Origin: Ehretia macrophylla
Taxonomy: Eukaryota > Streptophyta > Magnoliopsida > Boraginales > Ehretiaceae
Length of the DNA: 64,000 bases
Assembly (NCBI GenBank): GCA_037974665.1
Contig: CM075768.1
Coordinates: 1,349,501 to 1,413,500, forward strand
Direction: 5' to 3'
Below the pieces are notes generated by a model. That model did not search any database and was not told the origin of the DNA. It saw only the letters and a list, made by a program, of their open reading frames with translations. This document shows positions 36,001-46,734 of this stretch, one piece after another (position 1 is the stretch's first letter; every line of letters starts with the position of its first letter). The position numbers were made by a program, and so were the translations under genes.

Positions 36001-37055
36001 TACACCTACCTCATCCGGGCTTCAAACAAGGATTAGCAAAGCTTCTATAGCACCTAGGTAGCCTAAGGATACCAAAAGTAGAGCCCGAATCCACCCGGAT
36101 TCGTCTTAACCCCGAAACCCCTTTATTAAAGTCGACTATTTTACGTTTTATGCAATTTTAGAGCAATTCAAGTGTACGGGGCTATTAGACTACCTTCATT
36201 AGCACCTAAGGCATCTATTAGGAGTGTTGAATCAGGCTAATTCGAGCAATTACACAAAACCCTAGAAAAAATGTCACTATTCACCTCATGAATTAAACTA
36301 ACGATTCCAACCGTTTAAAAAGCGAAACAATGGTTCAAATATGTTCTCTAGCACTCATATACAAGGTATAATAGCATAGATAATCAATACAATAGCATTT
36401 GAACACATTTTCAACAAATCAAGAAAATAGCAACTATTTTAAAATGCAAAAATAAGCCGTGAAATCCCTCACCAATGCGCATAGGAGCTCCTAGGAGGCT
36501 AGTAGACACCCTAAACCACTTGCACCTAGCTTGGCTTGGCTTGGAATGAGGATTTGTTGAGCAAAAAAATCTATTTCTTCTCCTATGCAATTCTCGGATT
36601 TGCTACAGTGTTTTCAGCATGCTCTCTTTTTTTGTTTTTGTTTTTTTTTGCTAAGTTATGAGCTAATGTGTGTGTTGTGTGAGTTATATATTAAATGGGG
36701 CTAAGTTGCTTGCTTAAATGGTTCACTAAATGCGCTTAGTTAGCTTAAAACGAGCCTAGATAGTAAAATGAATGCTAGCTAATTCATTCCCTAAGTTATG
36801 TTACGTAACACTATTCATACAACTACAAAAATCATTTTCTAAACGAGCTCTCCTATCGCCTCTAGCTCAAATGCACATTTTTCCCACTACTCTAACAATT
36901 AATATGATTTAATAAAAATGCTAATTCGCTAATAACATGAAGTTAAAAACAGAGTGAATAGTAATTTAAGAAGACAGTTAATAATGCACAGAAGGAAATG
37001 CGCAAACAAGGGATGCAACAGTAATTGAATGCATGGCTAAAACTCGGGCGTCACA
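33055..37055 (-). repeat. Gypsy solo LTR with target duplication CTTGT (4001 bp)
   Basis: It begins TGTAACGCCCCGATCTCTCA and ends ACTCGGGCGTCACA. CTTGT at 33050-33054 recurs at 37056-37060. It carries the same signature block as the LTR at 22603 (GTACCCGATCCTACGACCCA near 33940) but is about 1.5 kb longer. Extra sequence includes 34300-35750 with a module around TAGAAACTAGACTCGTAAGG near 35570, otherwise seen in the LTRs at 7444 and 8203. AT-rich, with a TTATATATTAAATG TATA-like site near 36685. No gene is seen. Confidence 0.92.
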
Positions 37056-37060
37056 CTTGT

Positions 37061-39248
37061 ACCATTTTTCAAAGTTTGGTTTGGTTAAGTAGTCTGGTTC
37101 AAAATGGAAACTATCGGATTTATTAAAGAAGCCATAGCATATAAACTACAGAAAATAAAAGTAACAGATAGTAAGATTGTAGGCTAACAAGAATATAAAT
37201 ATAGCTATAAAATTTATGCAAATCAAATAACTACCACTATTTCCTTTGAATCTCATACTCCCAAAAGAGAAAAGGGTGAATCTAAAAGACTCTAAGTGGG
37301 ATGACCAATTTCCTATGATATGACATATTTCTCAAACCTTTGTGGCTATGTTGAAATATAAATACCAAAGGTCAACAACTCATTTGTTGTCTATTTCTCT
37401 ACATAGGCTATGGTCAATTTTAGTCCCTAAATCACTTTGGTCTCAAACCTTTGTGCCTATGTTGATTAAGTGATTTAGTTAGATTATACCCGTCATTACT
37501 TAGTTATCTGACAAATCGAATCAGTAACCTCAAACCTTTGTGGCTATGTTGGCCGTCAGATTTTGGAAGATAACCACATCTCTATGTTTCATTCTAGCGT
37601 CTTTTAATAAACTTTATTGTGAAACAATTCCTCAAACCTTTGTGGCTACGTTGGAATGTACTCAACTTCAAGTTCTATTAAAACCTAGGATGGCGGAGGA
37701 CTACGATAAAACTCCTTTTACCGTTTGTTTCAATCTAATATTAGTTTGCACGTCGGGAGTTCTTAAGTTTGATTTTGATCTTATCATATAAACATGCATT
37801 CAACATATTATTAGCTAACAATCACAATTATAGCAATAAATAGTATATGAATGCAAAGATGTTTAAATGGTGGATCATGGGCTTGGGTTTGGGCCTCAGA
37901 AATAAAACCACCCTAATAAAGATCTTCAACGCCTTGAAATCTTCATTGGGCTTCCAACTCCTTGGATTCTCCATTGGGTCTTCTTGCAAAAGACTCTCTT
38001 GAAGAATTACATAATTGTCCTCACTACAATATTCTCTCAAAAGACAATAATAATAAATATGACACTTATGTCTCAATTTACAACCTAACAAAATGACCCT
38101 AAAGCCCAAATCCATGATCAAATTCACCATTTCAAAATGCATATACTTATGTATGATCATTCATATCAAACATATAATAATCATCATATAATTTGCTAGC
38201 AATGAAGTCTAATTAACTCATCACTATGAATAACCAAACTTTATCCATATAAATTGCATAATCATAAAACACCTTTATTAATGCAAGTCATGTTGACCTA
38301 AATACTAATAACACTTTATAGTATGACATGCAAGCTCAAGTCCAAAGATAGAAAGACACAAGTCCATGGCCCAATACACATAATGTGGCCTAATAGGCTA
38401 ATCTTAACATTAAAACATGAATTTAGGGCCCAATCCCAAATCAATATGTCTTATTGGCCCAAACACATTAATGTAAGCCCAATAGCCCTCTATTAAACAT
38501 TATATCACCATATATTTCATTTTTAACTTTTTCTCAAATTTAGAAACATCTAACACCACATTAGACCATCTCTAAATTCAAGATAAAATCTAAATGAGCT
38601 TTCATTTATGTAAAATTAAATCTTGCCATTCAAACACATATAGACTAGTTGTAATTTGATTATTAAACATTTCAACCATCAAATAGTCCTCTTTCTCAAT
38701 ACACATTTATGTCAACATCATAAAATGTTTAAAACTAACTTTTAAACTTTTCATATTAACAAAATGTCATCAATACTCATATTGACTAAAAGGTTGAGGA
38801 TTACTTAGCAACTATCTACATCATTTTATGTCTAACATGAAACAAGATTTTCTAATCTATTCCTATGGTAGATTCGGCCAAGGCTACCCAAAAATACCAA
38901 ACTTGTTCTTTTAACACTTTTGACTTCACATATAGCTAAAAACAACTATTCTAGCAACAACCTTTTAGCTATCATATAAAATAATTCTTCAAATGTCAAA
39001 TGTTAATCATGCAAATAACAAATCCACTATTTTCCTTTACAAATAATCACATTAAACTAGAAGACACATTATTTTATTTTAGCATGCAAGGTTCAGCCAT
39101 ATAGACTTGTAGATCTACACATGCAACTTGAAAATAATACATATTCTCCATAGATCTACATTAGCAAGATAAAATCCTATCTAGATCTACACAAACTAAA
39201 CAAAAGATTTTACAAGAACCCCAAGATAACACATATACACCATTCGGC

Positions 39249-39279
<31 letters not shown>

Positions 39280-39306
39280 CCATGTTTTCATAGACATTAA
39301 GACCAT
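37061..39306 (-). other. Leader of the Angela-like element
   Basis: A long untranslated region between primer site and gag, about 2.2 kb. It holds a four-fold repeated motif (37330-37653) and a long AT-rich stretch at 38160-39300. A 110-residue minus frame at 37828-38160 lacks any recognised domain. Long structured leaders carry packaging and dimerisation signals in retroelements; that role is inference here. Confidence 0.55.
37330..37653 (-). repeat. Four dispersed copies of a 23-bp leader motif
   Basis: The plus-strand phrase CTCAAACCTTTGTGGCTATG plus TTG occurs at about 37331, 37442, 37530 and 37631, spaced about 111, 88 and 102 bp. Each copy follows a short AT-rich spacer and the spacers are not similar throughout. 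Two copies each carry one change. Confidence 0.85.
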
Positions 39307-39320
39307 GGATCTGATACCAC
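39307..39320 (-). other. Primer-binding site
   Basis: The minus strand reads GTGGTATCAGATCC two bases after the LTR end CTCACA. It is complementary to the 3' end of Met-tRNA, with the AGATCC variant common in copia elements. Confidence 0.88.
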
Positions 39321-39321
39321 T

Positions 39322-40631
39322 TGTGAGAAACCATGATACAACTTATCATAGACCAAGATCTAGGAAGATTAACATGAATACATTGCCATAGTCGAACCTT
39401 ATGTTGGCATATTTTAAAAATTTTACAAGCTCAATAGCAAGATTCAACATGTGATCTTCAATCTATGTCCATAAAACTATATATAGATATATAATAGTAA
39501 CAAGTGTATGTGCTTAAAAGAAAGAGTAGAAGTATTAGGTACACCTCTTGAAGCTTTCGAAAAGACGAGATGCAAGTTTGTTGATGTAGACTTTGAATCC
39601 TTCTAACTTGAAGGCTTTAGTAGGTCCACAAGCATCCAAAGCTCACCCAATGTTTGAAGACCTAAGGTGCTAGTAAATCTTCAAACAAAAACTTAATGTG
39701 TATGTAACTATGCAAAAAACAAAAGCTTCTCACTCTATCATACAATGGCCGAAAATCACTTGAGAAGAAGAGTTTTTCTCTTTTCTTTTTGCTAGTGTGT
39801 GCCGTGTGTGTGTAGGTTGAGAGAGAGAGAGAGATCATCTTCCATATTATCATTATAATATAGCTATTATCATATCTAAAACACCCAATCAAAAAGATAA
39901 GTTGAGTGTTAGATTGGATAATCAACTTGTATGTTATTGGATTGTCATCATTACAATCCAATGCATGAAAATTAATCTTCTCTTTCCTACCTTAGTTGGC
40001 CGAAAATGAGAGAGTAGGAGAGAGGGTGTGTTGTCATCCATTTGATTAATATAATCTCTATTATATTATCAAATGACATGTAAAAGATAACCAATCAAAA
40101 AGGCTCATTTTGAATAGAAGAAAAAGTTACCCCTTTTGCATGTCATTAGATTGCAATCATTTGAATCTAATGGCAAAACCATCATCTTTTCTCTCTTCCT
40201 CATGTTGGCCAAAAATAGGTGGGTTTAGGAGAAAGAATTTATCTTGCAAATATATATATATATAATATCTATTCCCATAATAATATTATATATATAAGTA
40301 GCCAATCAAAATAGCTTCCTTAGTTGCAAAAAGAAAGAGAAGCCATGCATGACCTTGGATCATTACAATCCAAAAGCTACTTTTCAACTTTCTTTTCTCT
40401 CTCTTGACACTTGGCAAAAAACAACTATCATAAAAAACTAATGGCCTAGATTCTTTTGTCTTTATTCGAGACTAAATCTAAACCATCCAATTCAAAATTA
40501 ATAGACTAGGATTGATGACATGGACAATCCTACACATTCCACTTGCCACATGTCAATGCCCAATCAAATAATTTGCTTTTCAATGTGATGACTAGGATTG
40601 ATGACGTGGCATTTCACAAAATATATAATCA

Positions 40632-40701
<70 letters not shown>

Positions 40702-41916
40702 TATTTTCGCCCATTCTAATCTCTATTAGAATAAATATATTGAAACAACTTTTCAATATTTCTAGTTTGTCCCCAAAAGTTTTGGTAATAACAATTTGAC
40801 CCCAAAACTTTCCAAAATTACCCTTTTGGCCCGAACACTACTATAGATGACTCTTAACACCTTAAAGCCACCAATCACATTATATAAGCTTCCGGTGAAC
40901 TTATTCATGATACTTATAAGTGTGTGACTTTCTAGATTCATAATTGCATACCGATGAGGGACCGATAGACCTCTTTATCTATTTCGGAAATGTCTCCATC
41001 ATTTACCGAAATACCCTTATGCTCATGGGTGACACACTAGCAACAAACGTGTCATGAGAATGTACTCGATAATGAAGATGCAGTCTATCCTTCTGTTAAA
41101 ACGTCCTAATCGGGAAAAGGACCATGAAAAGGTTAAGTCCATATCCGACACTGTGAATAGATCTAAAAAGGTGAAACGAGAGATGACTACTATGGAAAAA
41201 CCCATTTCCATCAATTCATATTTGCCTTAACCAAGGACTTCCTCGTTTATCTACTGACTTCAGATATCACAGGACATCCTACTCATTCCGGAGGTTTAAA
41301 AGATCCTATCTTGACAATTACATGTCAGTCTATATCAAAAGACTAAAATGCGAAAGGGCATAACTCACCTTTACAAAAGGCGGGTATTGTCCAAAAGCAA
41401 TATTTAGCCCTTGATATAACCGGCAGTCATAATTTTTCAAGTCTGAGGATTAATTTGCACAACTCTTAACTAAATAGTAAACTATGAACCTGGAATCATG
41501 TAGTTCACTATTCATTATCACAATCAATGATCTGTACCACTGACGATCACTCATATGTTAATTAGTCCACATCTCATATTGTTCTGACACTTCGCATGCC
41601 ATCCTTTATCATTAACATCACCATGCTAATCAAAGGTAATTTTATATGATAACCCGTACTCGATTATTCTAGTCCCAGTCGAACAATCTGAAGGGTTATG
41701 ACTCAGTTCTTAATATTTATAATATCGAAGTAGAACAACAAAGCATTATATACCCTTTTAGAATGTTCTCACTTCTCCGATAAACATTAGGGACACATTC
41801 ATATCAAAGCGGAGAATATGAACATCCACAAACATCATTATGTATAAAACACATATATTCTTGTTAAAGTCATGATTTGGCCATCTAATCATTAGTATTA
41901 CGGTATATCCCTAACA
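39322..41916 (-). repeat. 5' LTR of the Angela-like element (2595 bp)
   Basis: Bounded by TGTGAGAAACC and CCTAACA; the minus strand opens TGTTAGGGATATACCGTAAT. Uninterrupted, so it serves as the empty-site reference for the insertions in the 3' LTR. It contains AT and AC/AT tracts, two short GGCCGAAAA phrases and CTAGATTCATAATTGCAT near 40935. AGTAT at 41917-41921 is the right target duplication. Confidence 0.9.
40633..40702. repeat. (AC)n(AT)n compound microsatellite, 5' LTR allele
   Basis: About 50 bp of AC followed by about 20 bp of AT; longer than the allele at 29493-29545 of the same element. Confidence 0.95.
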
Positions 41917-41921
41917 AGTAT

Positions 41922-42665
41922 TTCCATGCAATCCATAATATTCCATATATTTAATAAAAATAATTAAATATAAATATTAGAGTATAGAATTAAATAATTA
42001 ATAATTAATAATTAAATAATTAATAATTAAATATAAATATCAGAGTATAGAATTAAATAATTAAACAATTAATTTAATTATTCTAGCTATAATTTTTAGA
42101 TAGATTTTGAAGTTTAGTCAAACTCTAAATTTGACCACAAATAAACTTCTAATAATGCAAGAAAACAAAACCCAATAAAATAAACAATCATGGTCTATCC
42201 AAGAGCATGGCCTAAGGGCATCCATCCCTCTCATGTATCCCTAAGGACGTGTGCATGGGGTGGGGCATCCCAAAATTATTTTTTTATTTGTTTTTGTTAT
42301 TATTCTTCCAATTCAAGTAAAACTCTTCTAATTTATCCAAAACAAACTAGATTTTACTTTTTCTTTAATTCAATTTATCTAATTAAAATATCTAAAATGT
42401 TCCTGTTATTTCACGATAAACGAAAAAAAAAACATATAACTTTAATTAAATTGAACAAAACATGCAAAAACATGTAATCTACCATCTACTATAGCGACAA
42501 CTAATTTATACATAATTTTTCTTTGTTTCATAACATGAACATGCACAATTCTTCATATTAAACAAAAACTCTAGCAAACAAAAAAACTTAGGATTTCCAC
42601 CCAAAATTGTTAAACTACAAAATTTACACATGCATAAATTGTAACATTCATCTCTTAAAGTAGTG
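41922..42665 (-). other. Leader of the older copia element, right part
   Basis: AT-rich, with short tandem AATTAATAATTAAAT phrases near 41975-42060, then a patch near 42190-42270 of more even composition. No coding signal is seen. It lies between the nested element and the primer site at 42666. Confidence 0.55.
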
Positions 42666-42680
42666 TGGCTCTGATACCAC
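42666..42680 (-). other. Primer-binding site of the older copia element
   Basis: The minus strand reads GTGGTATCAGAGCCA immediately after the LTR end CTCCTTCA. It is a standard Met-tRNA primer site and places a 5' LTR to the right. Confidence 0.9.
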
Positions 42681-43057
42681 TGAAGGAGCATGCTACCTAG
42701 ATATATTATGGTGTTTAAAAAAAATTTAAATGTAGCGGAAACATACTAACATGGAAATCTAGGTTCAAACCACAAGTTCTAAGAAGATATGTGCCATAGA
42801 CATTATTTTTATGTGTATAACAAATATGTAAATATCAAATTCAGCAAGTTATAGAATTTAATACCTTGATTCGTTAGCTTTGAAACTTAACAAAAAATAC
42901 AAAACTTGAAACTCTAACTTGCTTTGAAGATCTACACGTGGAGACTGATGAAGAGGCTCTTGGTCTTCTCCTCTAAGACCTTCCTTCTTGCTCAAATATG
43001 ATGAATAATTGTGGGATTCTTCATCTTGTATTTTCCTAGCTTCTAAAGTGTAAAAGA

Positions 43058-43064
<7 letters not shown>

Positions 43065-43105
<41 letters not shown>
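43065..43105. repeat. (GA)n microsatellite
   Basis: About 41 bp of GA beside TTCTTCTTCTTC, close downstream (minus) of the LTR TATA box, so it would lie in R/U5 of the transcript. Confidence 0.95.
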
Positions 43106-43110
<5 letters not shown>

Positions 43111-43162
43111 TCTTCTTCTTCTTATGCATGTAAGTATATCTTGTGAAAAAGGTGAAGAAGAT

Positions 43163-43174
43163 CTCTATTTATAG
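43163..43174 (-). promoter_or_regulatory. LTR TATA box
   Basis: The minus strand reads CTATAAATAGAG, the same core as the TATA box at 20112 in another copia LTR. Transcription would run leftward toward the primer site. Confidence 0.65.
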
Positions 43175-44013
43175 ATATGGAGAAGGCTTAGAGTAGTTGA
43201 TAGTTAAAATATGAATTACTTATTTCAGAATCCATTAGGAGTCTCTTCAAACACTCCTATTCATCTTGAACTATAAGTACCCCATAGCATATCAACTACA
43301 AAATCTAAAAACTCTTTCATATCTCATATGTGACCTATCTGTTCCTAGTTGGGCTAGACATCTATCTAGGCCTTTCTCTTATTCTTTGTATTATTTTGCT
43401 AAATTAATTGTTCACTACTTTCAAAATTGAGCTCAACAATTTCAAATAGGAATTTCTCCTAAATAGGATACTTAGTTGCAATTGGATACTATATTTAGCA
43501 ACTTCAAAATTCGTAATAAGTAGCTAGGAAACTTTTACAACATCTTAAAGGAAGTATGCTAGAAGAGGGAGAAAGACATGAACAACTTGGCTACTGAAAA
43601 GACCAAAATGCCCCTTCTAACTCCATACCACATTTACATTTTTTAACCCTGACTTATTCAACTAAAAATCATAGTTGCACTACATGGTGATTATTGTATT
43701 TGTGTTAGCTTGTCATACTAAGAACAACGTTCTTCTTTGATCTACTAAGTAGAATGACCAAAATACCCCTCCATATAGCACTCACAAATAAGAAAGACTT
43801 TTCATGTACTATCTCTTCCTTGATTGTAATTTCTCCGTGAAACATCTAAATCCTTTAAGTAACTAACCTACGGATATGGAACACTTGATCTAGGAACGAC
43901 CATGAAGCCAGATATCCAGTATACTCTTTGAGTATACTACTAAGCTTAGATTTGGATGATCTACTGGATAATCACAAGGGAGTGATTATTCTATCACTCG
44001 ACAATATAGATTC

Positions 44014-45727
44014 TATTGACCCTTGATAACCTAAAAGGGAGGGAGGGGGGGGGGGGGGGGTTGGGTGAATTAGGTTGTTTGGCAAGGTTAAACAATTTAA
44101 AAATTCTTGATGAGGAAATAATGTCTAGTGAAAGATGATAATACTCTAGAAGTTCTTATAGGCAATTTATCAAACACTTAATGAGCAGACAAGTATATAA
44201 CACTAGATAAGCAATTAGAACTTCAAAAATAAACTTCAAATAGATAACTCAACAATTATCAAACAATTAATATGAGTAATATCCACATGAAGGTAAATGG
44301 CTTGGAAATAAAGAGAGTAGAGTAAGAGAAATCAAACACGATGATTTTCACGTGGTTCATACTCCCGGAGGCCTAGTCCACCACCTAAGGTCTTCCCTTC
44401 CCTTAGGATTTAATAACTGTTCACTAAGATGCTTCTTCAAATGTTGGTAAAGCAAAAACCAACTACAATTACTCTTGAGTCCACAAGAGTTACACAAGCT
44501 CCTTCAAGTGTAGGTGAAGCTTAACCAATTATCCTCTCTTCCTTTGAGTCGACAAAAGATTACAGTACTTCTTCTCACAATGATTCTCTCAATCTATGTG
44601 AAAGAGTATATTACAAAGATTGTGTGATAATATGAATGACAATTGCAACTCCTATTTGAGTTTAATATTACAATTGAAGAATACTTTGAATGCTCAAAGA
44701 TATGAAAATGATAGCTCAAGATTTCTCAATGAAAATGATATGAAAAGCTCTTTGAAATAGCTTGAAAATATGAAGATAGAAGCTTATAGAGGTGTTTGAG
44801 ATGGTGAGAGAGCATGGCTTAAAAAGAGGGAAAAATTAGACATAAAACGGATATAATGCAAAAATCCCAGATTTTCCCGTTAAGCCATCCAGTCGCTGAG
44901 GCCTTCATCTGGTCGACCGGTTGGGGCAGGTAACGCCCAAAACAAAGCTCTTTGCCAGTCGTTGTGGCCTTCATCCGGTTGACCGGATGAGGCTAGTAAC
45001 GCTCAGATGCTCTAAATGCTGAAAAAATAATTTTTTGAGCCCTAAAACAATTTGTTTAATGGTAAAGCATTTGGGCACTTTTAAGGGCACTTATACAAAA
45101 ATGTTTCTAGCATTTTAAACATCTCAAAACATTTTCAAAAACTCTTGAAATGATTTAGAACGATTTTTATACTGCAAGAGTTTGAAATCCAAAAAGTCTG
45201 TTTTTCAAGAATGAATTTGCAATGACCTTTTTGGAAATAATTGTTTGAAAGATATTTTGCAAATAAAAAAATATATTTTATGGAAAACCTTTTTGGAAAA
45301 ATTATGAGCTACATAAATCATACTTAGGCAAACAACATTTTATAAGCGGGTACCCCTTATGTCGCCACGTCTCCTTCCTTGTAACTCCCTTTTTATCGTC
45401 GAGTCTTCAACTCCACTTCTTCGAGTTAACAAGTCTTTTTCTTCGGGTCTTCATAACTTGATTCCTCATGAGAGACTTTATTTGACTAAGACAAGACATA
45501 GGATTACCTTTTGGGCTTTGATATAATTTCTTATTGGGCTATGATACAATTGTTTGAAGCTAGCTTTTGATCCTTTTGAATGACTTCATTGATGATGTGG
45601 GCTTGCTTGAGACATTCTTGTGTTGATGGATTGAATGACTTACCCAATATATAAGAAAGAATACTAAAGCACGATAAAAATGTTTTGTTATTATCAAAAT
45701 AAAGATTATAAGCTTTTTAGGCCAACA
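44014..45727 (-). repeat. 3' LTR of the SIRE-like element (1714 bp)
   Basis: Begins TATTGACCCTTGATAACC and ends TTTAGGCCAACA. Closely similar to 53913-55602 over its whole length. It contains GGTCGACCGG palindrome variants near 44911 and 44976 and a poly-G expansion at 44045. Confidence 0.92.
44045..44060 (+). repeat. Poly-G tract (16 G)
   Basis: A run of 16 G preceded by GGGAGGGA. The sister LTR near 53932 has only six G, so the run expanded in this copy or is an assembly artefact. Confidence 0.9.
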
Positions 45728-45745
45728 ATCTTCCCCTTTTTGATG
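45728..45745 (-). other. Polypurine tract of the SIRE-like element
   Basis: The minus strand reads AAAAAGGGGAAGAT before the LTR start TGTTGGCC, a typical SIRE-type tract. Confidence 0.85.
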
Positions 45746-46734
45746 ATGATAAAACATTGAAAATTGAAAGCATGAAATAGTAGAATTTTGGAAATTTTAA
45801 CTAGATTTGAGGTCTCTCCCTCAATTTGTGCTTGATTGAATCATTGGCTTATATGAAAAGCAAGCTCCCCCTGAATAAGTGCATATCATTATAAAGTAGA
45901 ATCATATACACAAGTATTTGTATTTTCATGCTAGAGTTCTAGAGTTCAATATTCCTTTTCTCCCCCTATTTGACATCAACAAAATATAGTTCATAGAACA
46001 TAGAAGAACAAATAGTCATAAGAGGAATTGTAATCAAAAGCAATTGATAGCATTAAAGATCCAAAATACTCAATCAATGTTAAAACAAGATGTAAATGCA
46101 AAGGAGTATTTGATGCAAGGAAAACTAGAAAGCAAAAAAAATTGGAGTCTTATAATTCTAGTACTATTAAGCAAAGTGGAATGGTCCAAAGTCTTACCCC
46201 ATAAGATGTTTTGTTGTGGAAAAGCATCAGTATTGATAACGATTTGAGGTTTGGATGAAGATGATTCTCCCTGCTTGCGCTTCTTTGAGTTAGTCCTTGG
46301 TGGTGCGATTGAGAGTTTGTAAGAATTTGACGTTTTTAGAGGAAGATTGTCTTTGAGGAATTTCGTCGAGCACCTTGTAGGCAAGGATTTTGAAAGTTTT
46401 TCTTTTGAAGTTTTTGAAGAGTTTGATGATGCAAAGACAAGAATTTGATGATAAAGAAGTGTTGTGAATCAATTAGTGATGAAGAAATAGCAGTTTTGAG
46501 GAGTTGAAATATGTGGGATTGAGAGAATTTTGAAAGAATTTGAAGTTGAGAAGGAGTAGTGTTTGAAAAAATAGGCTAAATCCCGTTTTTCATCCAGCGT
46601 GATCCGGTCGATAAGTCCTTGATCCGGTCGACCGGATAAGGGTAGTAACGCCCGATAGAGGAGCTTCGACCGGATGAATGTAGTAACGCCCGAATCCCCT
46701 ATTTTCTAAAAAAATGTAATTTTTTTTTCAAAAC
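45746..46734 (-). pseudogene. Extra region between pol and 3' LTR, with a small ORF remnant
   Basis: SIRE/Maximus-clade elements often carry additional sequence in the envelope position. Here the minus strand has a 104-residue frame at 46070-46384 that is basic and serine-rich (TNSKKRKQGESSSSKPQ) with NILWGKTLD downstream. I see no clear signal peptide or membrane segment and do not claim an envelope. The stretch 46590-46690 repeats the GATCCGGTCGACCGGAT palindrome and the phrase GTAGTAACGCCCGA. Function unknown; it looks broken. Confidence 0.5.

Larger units (their letters stand above)
22340..41916 (-). mobile_element. Angela-like, gag-bearing, apparently pol-less LTR retrotransposon with three nested solo LTRs
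   Basis: A complete structural unit: 5' LTR 39322-41916, Met-tRNA-type primer site 39307-39320, leader, gag remnant, a non-coding interior, polypurine tract 30797-30807, and 3' LTR 22340-30796. AGTAT flanks both ends exactly. Taking out nested pieces, the LTRs are about 2.6 kb and the interior about 4.5 kb. I find no protease, integrase, RT or RNase H motifs, so it resembles non-autonomous gag-only (TR-GAG-like) elements. Its gag is broken. LTR pair divergence, judged by eye at several percent, suggests an age of a few million years. Confidence 0.8.

Noticed and set aside
37828-38160. 110-residue minus frame in the Angela-like leader
   Set aside because: No domain recognised; composition resembles the surrounding AT-rich leader.
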